A stretch of 27,817 bases of DNA from an uncultured Anaerolineae bacterium (GCA_937942115.1 CALDFY010000047.1:1-27817); one strand, 5' to 3'. Positions 7,703-14,284 are shown, counted from the stretch's first letter. Notes: generated from the letters alone by a model not told the origin. A program made the numbers and translations.

Positions 7703-8581
7703 CTATACTGCCATAACGAAGACGGACTTCTCCTCCGGTTGTCCGGCCAATTCGGCCGCCCGCTGCAGTTGCCGGAGAGCCTGCAGGGGTACACCCGCTG
7801 ATCCCAGCGGGGCCCCGGCACCTAACCCGAAGCCGTGAAAGTCGCTCCCTCCGGTCACCAGCAGGTGGTACTGGCGGGCCAGCCGTAACAGCGCCCGGAC
7901 ATCCTCGGGAGAATGGTCGGGATACCAGACCTCTATGCCCTGCAGACCCATTGAAGCCAGCGTCGGAATCTGCTCCACCACGCCCGAGGCCGCCGGATGG
8001 GCCAGTACGGCAACACCTCCTGCCCGCCGGATCAGCCCGATCACCTCTGCGGGCGTCATCCGCAGCCGGGGGACATACGCCGGCCCGTTTCGGCCGATGT
8101 AGCGCTGGAAGGCCTCGCTGATGTCCGAGACGTAGCCCCGGTGGACCATTGCGAGGGCAATGTGGAACCGCCCGATGGCGCAGTCCCTCTGGCAGAAACG
8201 GGCGATCTCCTCCCATTCCAGGGGCATCCCCAGGGCGGCCAACCGGTCCAGCATCTTTCGGGCACGGTGCAACCGGGCGACTCGCATAGAGGCCAACCGG
8301 TCGCCGAGCGGCCCGTCCCAGGGGTCCACATACAGCCCCAGGATATGGAAATCGCCCACCGGCCAGTCCGAACTGATCTCCACCCCCGGGACCACTTCCA
8401 GGCCCGTGCCCCGGGCGGCGGCCCACGCTTCTGGAAGCCCGGCCACCGTATCGTGGTCCGTCAGGGCGATAGCGGCCAATCCCTGTTCCAGCGCCAATCG
8501 CACGACCTCGGCAGGCGTCAGGGATCCGTCCGAAGCAGTGGTGTGAATATGAAGGTCTACGCGGCCTTGCCGGAGTTGCAT
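7703..8581 (-). CDS. PHP-domain metal-dependent phosphoesterase (RNase AM/YciV type)
   Basis: The 292-residue product has the full PHP set: DLHIHTTASDG (9-19; H11, H13, D18), TDHD (41-44), PGVEIS (65-70; E68), FHI (78-80), GRFH (137-140), LAHP (193-196; H195) and GGSDFHG (244-250; D247, H249). These residues build a trinuclear metal site. The closest known group is the YciV/TrpH family, which removes phosphate from 3',5'-nucleoside bisphosphates and trims RNA 5' ends; that substrate assignment is by family. It has no polymerase domain, so it is not PolX or DnaE. The start lies 25 bases inside the end of spoVS, so the two should be co-translated. Confidence 0.9.
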   Translation of the reverse strand: MQLRQGRVDLHIHTTASDGSLTPAEVVRLALEQGLAAIALTDHDTVAGLPEAWAAARGTGLEVVPGVEISSDWPVGDFHILGLYVDPWDGPLGDRLASMRVARLHRARKMLDRLAALGMPLEWEEIARFCQRDCAIGRFHIALAMVHRGYVSDISEAFQRYIGRNGPAYVPRLRMTPAEVIGLIRRAGGVAVLAHPAASGVVEQIPTLASMGLQGIEVWYPDHSPEDVRALLRLARQYHLLVTGGSDFHGFGLGAGAPLGSAGVPLQALRQLQRAAELAGQPEEKSVFVMAV

Positions 8582-8838
8582 CGGGTCTCCACAGTGAGGT
8601 GGACGGCCGTCCGTTCCTGCCCGTCAATCATCACCTCGGAAAAGGAGGGGATGCAGACGATGTCAATCCCCTCCGGCATCAGGTAACTGCGGGCGATGGC
8701 AACGGCCTTCACGGCCTGGTTGACGGCGCTGGCTCCGATGGCCCGCACATCCACCTTTCCCCGTTCCCGAATGACTCCGGCGATGGCCCCCGCCACAGCA
8801 GTGGAGCGGGAATCGGCAGCGACCTTAATCATTTCCAT
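8557..8838 (-). CDS. spoVS: SpoVS family Alba-like regulator
   Basis: The 93-residue product aligns along its whole length with Bacillus SpoVS: an N-terminal MEMIKVAADS strand, then VAGAIAGVIRERG, the strongly conserved AIGASAVNQAVKAVAIAR and a DGQERTAVHLTVE end. SpoVS is a small nucleic-acid-binding type fold needed for sporulation stage V in Bacillus, but it is widespread in non-sporulating lineages such as Chloroflexota and Deinococcus-Thermus, so it does not by itself show sporulation. A perfect AAGGAGGT lies before the start. It overlaps the phosphoesterase gene and is divergent from the ECF sigma factor across 156 bases. Confidence 0.95.
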   Translation of the reverse strand: MEMIKVAADSRSTAVAGAIAGVIRERGKVDVRAIGASAVNQAVKAVAIARSYLMPEGIDIVCIPSFSEVMIDGQERTAVHLTVETRCNSGKAA

Positions 8839-8994
8839 TGTGACCTCCTTGTGGCTTCATCGTGGCGACCCGGAAGCCCCGGTTTTTCCCGGACTTCTGC
8901 AAATATCATACACAGAAACGAGCGAAATGGGATTTCCGCCGCGTTACAATTTGGTAACCGGTGGGCAGGTTTTCCAAAAGGCACAGGGACGGCA

Positions 8995-9606
8995 GTGAGC
9001 GCAGGAAGGCATCTGGACGAGGGGCATCTGGTCGCCGCCGCGCAGCGGGGTGACCTGGACGCCTTCAATGAACTGGTGCTGGCCTACCAGGACCGGGTCT
9101 ATAACCTCGCTTACCGTATCCTGGGCGACCCAGCCGCCGCCGAGGACGCTACCCAGGAAACCTTCATTGCCGCCTACCAGCATCTCTCCACCTTTCGGGG
9201 CGGCTCCTTTCTCTCCTGGCTGATGCGCACCGTTGCCCATCGCTGCTACGACGAACTGCGCCGCCACAAGCGCCGCCCCGCTGTCTCCTGGGAATCCTTC
9301 GGTGAGATGGACGAGGAGGCCAATCCGTTTCTGGTCAACGGCCACCCGACGCCGGAGGAAGCGGCCCAGCAGGCGGAACTGACCCGATTCCTCCAGTCGG
9401 CGATCGTCACACTTCCCCCCGACCAGAGAGTGGTGCTGGTCCTTTCGGATGTGGAAGGGATGAATTATCAGGAGATTGCGGATACGGTGGGGATTCCGGT
9501 GGGGACGGTCAAATCCCGCCTGGCGCGGGCCCGGGCCCGTCTGCGGGACCTCCTGCAGGCCCGGGGGGAACTATTGCCCCGCGCGTACCGTCTTGAAGAG
9601 GAGTAA
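8995..9606 (+). CDS. ECF (sigma-70 group 4) RNA polymerase sigma factor
   Basis: The 203-residue product begins with GTG at 8995; the frame is open upstream but has no ATG and no homologous residues. Region 2 (about 23-92) includes AYQDRVYNLAYRILGD and ATQETFIAAYQ; region 4 (about 131-188) carries LPPDQRVVLVL and the helix-turn-helix MNYQEIADTVGIPVGTVKSRL. The 40-residue linker is acidic. ECF factors redirect RNA polymerase to stress or envelope promoters and are usually held by an anti-sigma factor; the next gene fits that role. No clear GGAAC-type ECF promoter was seen upstream, so autoregulation is not shown. Confidence 0.93.
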   Translation: MSAGRHLDEGHLVAAAQRGDLDAFNELVLAYQDRVYNLAYRILGDPAAAEDATQETFIAAYQHLSTFRGGSFLSWLMRTVAHRCYDELRRHKRRPAVSWESFGEMDEEANPFLVNGHPTPEEAAQQAELTRFLQSAIVTLPPDQRVVLVLSDVEGMNYQEIADTVGIPVGTVKSRLARARARLRDLLQARGELLPRAYRLEEE

Positions 9607-9643
9607 ATGTTTAGCCCACCCCTCCCCCGCCGCCTGCGGCGGC

Positions 9644-9688
9644 ACCCCCTCCCCTCTCCTGACCGAAGGTCAGGAGAGGGGAGGGGGT
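9644..9688. repeat. Large palindrome between sigma and anti-sigma genes
   Basis: A 21-base stem, ACCCCCTCCCCTCTCCTGACC, is mirrored by its complement around a GAA loop. Further partial pairing outward spans roughly 9614-9722. A close relative is at 13446-13487. With no T-run it is unlikely to be a simple terminator, but it could partly block transcription or protect RNA ends between the two genes. Confidence 0.8.
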
Positions 9689-9747
9689 AGCGGCGAAGCC
9701 GCTGGGGGTGGGGTGAGAAGGGCTGAATCGTTGCGAAGAGGTTTGAC

Positions 9748-10650
9748 ATGCCGGGAAAGAACCGAGGCCGGGAACGGGTAGATGAATGGCTGTCGGCATA
9801 CATAGACGGGGCGCTGAGCCCCCGGGAGCGGGCCCGATTGGAGGCCCGCCTGGCTCAGGATGCCGACCTGCGCGCGCGGCTGGAATCACTGCAACGGACG
9901 GTGGCACTGGTCCGGGGTCTCCCTCCTGTTCCCGCGCCCCGCAACTTCCTGCTGACCCCCGCGATGGTCCACCCGCTCGCGCCGGTGGCCCACCGGCCCG
10001 CGCCGAAGGCCCGCCGGCTGGCCCCCGCGCTGACCTTCGCGACCGTCATCAGCGGACTCCTCTGCATCGTCCTGCTGGTGGGGAATCTCCTCACCCCCGG
10101 CTGGGGTGGGCCAGGGGCTGCTGCTCCGGCACCGATGATCGCCTACGAGACAGAGGGCTCCCCCGAAGCCGGGCAAGCCGAGGAAACAGCAAAACGAGCC
10201 CTACCGCTTTCGGAGGCCGTCCCCACCGAGACGGCCCCGCCGGCCAGTGCGGCCGCCGTCTCCGAAACCGCCGTCCCGGAGATGCGAGTCTGGAGCGAGG
10301 AGACCCCTTCTCCGCTGGAAGGACCCTTCCCTCCAGAGATGGGGGGCATCGGCGGCGGAGGAGCGGCGCCGGGGCCGTCCCTGCGGGAACCCGGGGAGCC
10401 GGAGGAGCCGGAGGCAGAAGCACTCCCCATACCGACTCCGGAACCACAACCTCCGGAACGGGCAGCGGCGGCGGGGGAAGCGACACCGGCCGCCATCCCG
10501 GCCGTGGAAGTAACGCCAACCTCCCCGCCGGTGGAGACGTCGGAGGCCCCAACCCCATTGCCTCTCGCCTCCTGGCTGCCGGTAGGAGGGCTGGCCCTGC
10601 TGACGGCGGTTCTCGCCGTCCTCTCCGTTCGGGCTTGGCGGGCCCAATAG
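9748..10650 (+). CDS. Putative membrane anti-sigma factor with Pro/Glu-rich linker
   Basis: The 300-residue product begins with an anti-sigma-like helical segment (about 9-50, VDEWLSAYIDGALSPRERAR...). It resembles zinc-associated anti-sigma domains but lacks their His-x3-Cys-x2-Cys residues. A membrane helix (about 92-115) is followed by about 155 residues rich in Pro, Ala, Glu and Thr, presumably extracytoplasmic, and a second helix near the C-terminus (about 275-296). Position directly after an ECF sigma gene supports anti-sigma function. The second helix would return the C-terminus to the cytoplasm, which is unusual for RskA-type proteins. The start has GAAGAGG upstream. Function as an anti-sigma factor is inferred. 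Confidence 0.75.
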   Translation: MPGKNRGRERVDEWLSAYIDGALSPRERARLEARLAQDADLRARLESLQRTVALVRGLPPVPAPRNFLLTPAMVHPLAPVAHRPAPKARRLAPALTFATVISGLLCIVLLVGNLLTPGWGGPGAAAPAPMIAYETEGSPEAGQAEETAKRALPLSEAVPTETAPPASAAAVSETAVPEMRVWSEETPSPLEGPFPPEMGGIGGGGAAPGPSLREPGEPEEPEAEALPIPTPEPQPPERAAAAGEATPAAIPAVEVTPTSPPVETSEAPTPLPLASWLPVGGLALLTAVLAVLSVRAWRAQ

Positions 10651-10657
10651 CCCTGCT

Positions 10658-10685
10658 CCTGCGCCCTGCGACTTGCGACCTGCGC
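10658..10685. repeat. Heptanucleotide array, CCTGCGN type
   Basis: Four 7-base units (CCTGCGC, CCTGCGA, CTTGCGA, CCTGCGC) plus a degenerate unit just before them fill the whole gap between the anti-sigma stop and the Nudix start. Confidence 0.7.
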
Positions 10686-10686
10686 C

Positions 10687-11193
10687 ATGGCTGAACATCT
10701 GGAACTGAACTTCTGCCCCCAATGCGGCCATCCGCTCCAGGACCGGGAAGCCTACGGTCGGGTGCGGCGGTACTGCCCGGTGTGTGACCGTCTCATCTTC
10801 CGCGACCCTAAAGTGGCCGCCGCCGTGCTGGTGGAAAAAGAGGGGAAAGTCCTGCTGATCCGACGGGCTTTCGGGCCGTTCAAGGGACGGTGGAGCCTGC
10901 CCGCCGGCTTCGTGGAGTACGACGAAGACCCGGCCACCACAGCCGTCCGGGAATGTCTGGAGGAGACGGGATTGGAGGTTCGGCTAACGGGGTTGCTGGA
11001 CGTCCTCCCCGGGGAAGGGCTGCCGGGGGAGGCGAATTTCACCGTGGTGTACCGGGGGGAAATTGAGGGCGGCACCCTTCGGGCCGGAGACGATGCCCGG
11101 ATCGTGGGATTTTTCGGGCCGGACGAATTGCCGCCGCTGGCCTTCGCCTCCACCCGTCGGGTGCTGGAGCGCTGGCGAAGCGCGCACGATTAA
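10687..11193 (+). CDS. Nudix hydrolase with N-terminal zinc ribbon
   Basis: The 168-residue product has a CPQC...CPVC zinc ribbon (C10, C13, C30, C33) followed by a Nudix domain. The Nudix box is complete from G74 to L96 (E80, R88, E89, E92, E93, G95). The zinc ribbon plus Nudix arrangement is seen in NudC-like NAD(H) pyrophosphatases and in several short ADP-sugar or NAD-related hydrolases. The short length and missing N-terminal NudC domain mean the substrate is open. There is no Shine-Dalgarno sequence: the ATG follows a heptamer array, in the same frame as the anti-sigma gene. Its TAA stop overlaps the stop of the convergent lipoprotein gene in the palindrome TTAA. Confidence 0.88.
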   Translation: MAEHLELNFCPQCGHPLQDREAYGRVRRYCPVCDRLIFRDPKVAAAVLVEKEGKVLLIRRAFGPFKGRWSLPAGFVEYDEDPATTAVRECLEETGLEVRLTGLLDVLPGEGLPGEANFTVVYRGEIEGGTLRAGDDARIVGFFGPDELPPLAFASTRRVLERWRSAHD

Positions 11194-12521
11194 TCTTGCG
11201 CTCTCAGACTGGCCTGGCAGGAGTCCGCCGCCTCCTTCAGTCGGGAGGCGGGGTCTTCACCCCCCGCGACCGCGCTGACCATCGCCCCTAAAATCTCCCG
11301 ACACCGCTCATAGCCAGGGACCGCCGGTTCTACCACCGCGTCCGACTCCAGCAGGGCGAGGGCGTCAGCGTACTGGGGAATCTCCTCCAGGAGTGCCGCC
11401 TGGGCCTCCGGGGAAAGCCGACGATGGGGAAGGTAGCCGTAGGCGGAGACCCAGCGGTCCTGCTGAGGCTGTTCGTTCATCCAGCGGATCACCAGCCATG
11501 CCGCCAGTTGTCGCCGGGGAGCAGTGGGCGGGATAAACCAGGAGAGGCCGAAAAGGTCGGCGGCCGGCGCGCCGGAGATGGTCGGCATTGACGCCACCGC
11601 CCAATCCAGCCCTCCCCGCTTCGCGGCGACCTGGCGGTAGTGCGGGATGTGCACGGTGCTGCTGAGGACAAAGAGCACTCTCCCGGCCCCGAAATCCGCC
11701 TCCGCCTGCTCCCGGCGGGCCTCCCGAAGCGCGCATCCCTCCTGCACCAGGGCCTGTAGAAACGCCAGCGCCTCCTGGCCTTCGGTACTTCCGAAAGCAT
11801 ACGCCGTCCCGTCGGCATTCATCATCCGCCCACCCCAACTGATGAGCAGGCGAGTGAACGTGCGGTCACTGGCGGCAAACTCGTAGCCGTAGACGCCGCT
11901 GGTCGGGTCCGACGCGGCGCAGGCCATCTCCCGGAACTCCTCCCACGTGCGGGGGGGATGGTCGTAGCCCAACTGGTGGAGCCGCCCCCGGTTGTAGACG
12001 AGAAGCCCGGCCGAGAGGGCGAAGGGAAACCCATACCGTCCGGGTGGCCGGCTCAGTTGCCCGACCTCCAGGACGGAGGGGAAGAACTCCTCCATTTCCC
12101 CCGCCGGGAATCCCCACCGGCGGCTCTTCAGATAGGGCGTCTGTTCCACGGCCAACCCCTCCGCCGCGACCGCCGCCAGGTAACCGGGAGAGACGATGGC
12201 CAGGTCGGGCAGTTTCCCCGCCGGAGCCCCCTCCCGGATCCGCGCGTACAGGGCGGCAGAGTCCTCCATACGTTCCCCCCGCACCGCGATCCCCCACCGG
12301 TTGGTCCCGTTGAACCGGTCCAGCATCGCCAGCAAGGCATCCTCATGGGACGCAGAATACCAGACGGTGATAACTTCCCCCCGGGGGTCCAGGTTCTCCA
12401 GGTCGCCGTACAGGGAAACCGTTGCCCCCACAGAGGAAGGGCGCGGGGGTTGTCCGGCACACCCCGCCCCTATCAGGCTGATCACCAGTACGATGAAGAT
12501 ACCTGCGCGTTGAGTCTTCAA
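11190..12521 (-). CDS. ABC-type extracellular solute-binding lipoprotein
   Basis: The 443-residue protein starts with a TTG codon (12521) overlapping the upstream TGA; AAGGAG lies eight bases before it. A hydrophobic signal segment ends at C21 in an IGAGC context, a somewhat atypical lipobox. The mature part resembles family 1 (sugar or glycerol-phosphate type) binding proteins: an early strand EVITVWYS, PDLAIVS, the GFPFALSAGLLVYNR and TWEEFREMA segments, ISWGGRMMNADG, and W/Y-rich later regions. It would capture a solute outside the membrane for an ABC importer. No permease or ATPase gene is nearby, so it is an orphan, coupled to the Nudix regulator gene upstream. The ligand cannot be deduced. 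Confidence 0.88.
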   Translation of the reverse strand: MKTQRAGIFIVLVISLIGAGCAGQPPRPSSVGATVSLYGDLENLDPRGEVITVWYSASHEDALLAMLDRFNGTNRWGIAVRGERMEDSAALYARIREGAPAGKLPDLAIVSPGYLAAVAAEGLAVEQTPYLKSRRWGFPAGEMEEFFPSVLEVGQLSRPPGRYGFPFALSAGLLVYNRGRLHQLGYDHPPRTWEEFREMACAASDPTSGVYGYEFAASDRTFTRLLISWGGRMMNADGTAYAFGSTEGQEALAFLQALVQEGCALREARREQAEADFGAGRVLFVLSSTVHIPHYRQVAAKRGGLDWAVASMPTISGAPAADLFGLSWFIPPTAPRRQLAAWLVIRWMNEQPQQDRWVSAYGYLPHRRLSPEAQAALLEEIPQYADALALLESDAVVEPAVPGYERCREILGAMVSAVAGGEDPASRLKEAADSCQASLRAQD

Positions 12522-13159
12522 CCCGTGCTCCTTATCCGGTACAGTTTGGCCGGACGACCGTCCACCCGCCGGTATCCCCCCGTCTCCTGAAGAACCCCGG
12601 AGGCCAGGATTTGACGGCGAAAAGCCCGCCGGTCCAATTTCTCACCGAGGACGAGTTCGTAAGCGGTCTGCAATTCGCCCAGCGTGAACGTCTCCGGCAG
12701 AAATTCGGCGACGATGGCCGGGCATTCCCGTTTGTGGCGGAGATGCTCCAGGGCGCGGGCCAGGATGCGGTCGTGGTCAAAGGCCAGAGGGGGGAGGGCG
12801 CGCACGGACCACCAGCGGGCCTCGGCGGCGTCATCGCCTGCCCGGGGCTGAACCCGGTCGGCCCGGACCAGGGCCAGGTACGCCACGGTGATGGTCCGCC
12901 CGCGCGGGTCCCGTCCGGGGTCCCCGAACGTATGGAACTGCTCCAGATAGACGCCCCGGACGCCGGTCTCTTCCTCCAACTCCCGCGCGGCGGCTGTCTC
13001 CAGCGATTCGTCTATATCCACGAATCCCCCGGGAATCGCCCACATCCCGGCGAAGGGGGGATTCCGCCGCCGGATCAGCAGGACCTGCAGGTCGTTCTCC
13101 CGCAGGGTGAAGATGACGACGTCCACCGTCACCATGGGCCTGGGGTATTCTCCCGTCAT
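12518..13159 (-). CDS. NrtR-like Nudix domain plus winged-helix regulator
   Basis: The product is 213 residues from the ATG at 13159, chosen because GGGGAGG lies nine bases upstream; an ATG at 13166-13168 abuts that site and is less likely. The N-terminal Nudix domain (about 9-140) has an intact box from G45 to V67 (E51, R59, E60, E63, E64). The C-terminal part (about 146-210) with FTLGELQTAYELVLG and LDRRAFRRQIL is the winged-helix DNA-binding domain of the NrtR family. NrtR proteins sense ADP-ribose-type ligands and control NAD or, in some groups, sugar genes. The intact Nudix box allows catalytic activity as well. It is coupled by a TTGA overlap to the binding-protein gene, so a sugar-related role is a reasonable guess. 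Confidence 0.87.
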   Translation of the reverse strand: MTGEYPRPMVTVDVVIFTLRENDLQVLLIRRRNPPFAGMWAIPGGFVDIDESLETAAARELEEETGVRGVYLEQFHTFGDPGRDPRGRTITVAYLALVRADRVQPRAGDDAAEARWWSVRALPPLAFDHDRILARALEHLRHKRECPAIVAEFLPETFTLGELQTAYELVLGEKLDRRAFRRQILASGVLQETGGYRRVDGRPAKLYRIRSTG

Positions 13160-13179
13160 CCCGCTCATCCTCCCCGCAT

Positions 13180-13207
13180 AGTATAACCGACCCGGCGAGT
13201 TTGGCAA
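13180..13207 (-). promoter_or_regulatory. Promoter of the NrtR-like gene
   Basis: On the minus strand: TTGCCA (13207-13202), a 16-base spacer and TATACT (13185-13180), each 5 of 6 to consensus. Transcription would start near 13173, giving a leader of about 14 bases containing the ribosome binding site. The -35 overlaps the -35 of an opposite promoter at 13201. Confidence 0.75.
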
Positions 13208-13229
13208 CTCTTTTTCTCTGGGGTATAAT
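13201..13229 (+). promoter_or_regulatory. Strong sigma-70 promoter with no downstream gene
   Basis: TTGGCA (13201-13206), a 17-base spacer and a perfect TATAAT (13224-13229). The predicted start near 13236 leads into a highly structured, non-coding region. The next + strand gene is about 6 kb away. Confidence 0.65.
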
Positions 13230-13235
13230 CCAATA

Positions 13236-13340
13236 ACAATGCCTGCCCGATGCTCCAGCATCGGGCTCAGATGCGAAGCCCCTCCGGGGCTCACGGATAG
13301 CCCGCCGGGCCTGGCCTTCTGAGCCCGACCGTTTTGCAAA
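13236..13340 (+). ncRNA. Candidate structured non-coding RNA (copy 1)
   Basis: Downstream of the 13201 promoter the sequence can fold in two exclusive ways. One is a hairpin at 13246-13254 with 13257-13265 (CCCGATGCT/AGCATCGGG). The other is an 11-base stem TCGGGCTCAGA (13261-13271) with TCTGAGCCCGA (13318-13328) enclosing two smaller hairpins, AGCCCC/GGGGCT and GCCCG/CGGGC. The long stem is followed by CCGTTTTGC, a weak terminator-like T-run. A second copy at 14134-14198 keeps the stems but changes loops. Transcription and function are inferred. Confidence 0.45.
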
Positions 13341-13377
13341 TGGAAAAATTATTGGGCAGTCCACCGGGACTCTCCCT

Positions 13378-13620
13378 CACCCCACCCCCTGCCCCCTCCC
13401 CTCTTCCGCTCGCCTTCGGCGGCAGAGTCCTCACCCCTCCCCCGACCCCTCCCCTCTCCCGAACTTCGTTCGGGAGAGGGGAGGGGAGAAAGGAGGGGGA
13501 TTTTTGGGCGGGCGACGAAGCCGCCCGCCCAAAAACCCCTTTCCCCACCCCCCTTTCCCCAGAGCGGAGCGATGGGGAGAGGGGGGCAAGGGGGGGGAGG
13601 GGCGAAGAAGCCCGCCGCCC
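13378..13620. repeat. Cluster of C-rich/G-rich palindromes
   Basis: Two large hairpins lie here. One at about 13446-13487 has arms CCCCTCCCCTCTCCCGAAC and complement around TTC. Another at about 13547-13595 pairs CCCC-rich with GGGG-rich strands around an AGAGCGGAGCGA loop. The first is a relative of the 9644-9688 palindrome. Such CCCCTCTCC palindromes are scattered repeats in many GC-rich genomes. Confidence 0.75.
13501..13535. terminator. Terminator-like hairpin with A/T ends
   Basis: A 16-base stem, TTTTTGGGCGGGCG..., with its complement ending CGCCCGCCCAAAAA, one mismatch and a GAA loop. The T and A runs form the stem base, as in bidirectional terminators. It may end transcripts coming from the promoter at 13201. 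Confidence 0.5.
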
Positions 13621-13700
13621 GCCCAGAACAAGAGGGGCGCAAAAAACCTACACTTGTGAGGGGGCAAGGGGGGATGAGAGGGCAAAGTCCATCTCAGGCG

Positions 13701-13771
13701 ATTGCCCAAATAATTTGTTATTGTTAAACGCAATACGGTCGGGCGGAGATTTTGCCGTTCTGAGCCCGACC
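13701..13771. repeat. Degenerate inverted relative of the 13325-13361 region
   Basis: Segment 13701-13743, read on the minus strand, resembles 13325-13361 (shared CCCGACCGT, AAATTATT and GGGCA). A hairpin GGTCGGGC (13738-13745) with GCCCGACC (13764-13771) and the string TTCTGAGCCCGAC (13758-13770) also repeat motifs of the candidate RNA. Confidence 0.5.
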
Positions 13772-13806
13772 CGCTTACACTCGGGCGGAGGGCCTCCCCT
13801 CTCTTC

Positions 13807-14079
13807 CCATAGGCGTTAACTTAAGGCTTCGGCTCTCCGCTTCCCGCCGCCTCGGACGCCGATGGGAAATCGGCCTCCCCCGGGGGCAACCGCAAGGGTT
13901 GCCCCTACGCTTCGCGTCGGGCGTCAACCTGCGTTGACGCCCTTCTCAGGAGGTCGGCGAAGGCCGACCTTGTTGCGAACGAAGTGAAGGGACCCGGCCG
14001 AAGGCCCAAAGAGGCTGGCTTCAGTCAGCGCCCGAGGCGGCGACCCAACTGGCGCAGCCCCCTAAGTTAACGCATATGG
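13807..14079. repeat. MITE-like palindromic element, copy 2 (complete, inverted to copy 1)
   Basis: This copy is complete at 273 bases. The ends are CCATAGGCGTTAACTTAAG (13807-13825) and the complement of CCATATGCGTTAACTTAGG (14061-14079). The interior carries GGGCGTCAAC/GTTGACGCCC, GGGGCAACC/GGTTGCCCC, GCCGAT/ATCGGC and GGTCGGC/GCCGACC hairpins. It is highly similar to the reverse complement of 1-269. No open frame is shared between copies. No target-site duplication can be called with confidence. Confidence 0.85.
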
Positions 14080-14113
14080 GGGGGATAAAGGGGGGTGGGG
14101 GCAAATGTTCGCA

Positions 14114-14213
14114 CCATTGGGCGAAAAGCCCCTGGCTCAGATGCGAAGCCCCTTTCAGGGGCTTCCGGATAGCCCGTCAGGGCTTTGGTATCTGAGCCTG
14201 CCGCTTCAGCGGC
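14114..14213 (+). repeat. Second copy of the candidate structured RNA with flanking hairpins
   Basis: GGCTCAGAT (14134-14142) pairs with ATCTGAGCC (14190-14198). Inside are AGCCCC/GGGGCT with a TTTCA loop and AGCCC/GGGCT with a GTCA loop. Flanks are GGGC/GCCC (14114-14136 region) and GCCGC/GCGGC (14200-14213). No promoter like that of copy 1 is seen upstream. Confidence 0.6.
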
Positions 14214-14284
14214 GGGCGGAAGTGGGCATCCCAGCCATCAGGGTAGGTAGTAGCACATTTATCAACATTTGCAAACATGAAGAG

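Noticed and set aside
7382..7801. 139-residue open frame with repeated peptide
   Set aside because: It follows the 91-base tandem units and is interrupted by the terminator hairpin; no ribosome binding site and no family resemblance.
13334..13819. 161-residue plus-strand frame in the repeat region
   Set aside because: It translates palindromes and C/G-rich repeats into Pro/Arg/Gly-rich sequence; the overlapping minus frames have the same cause.
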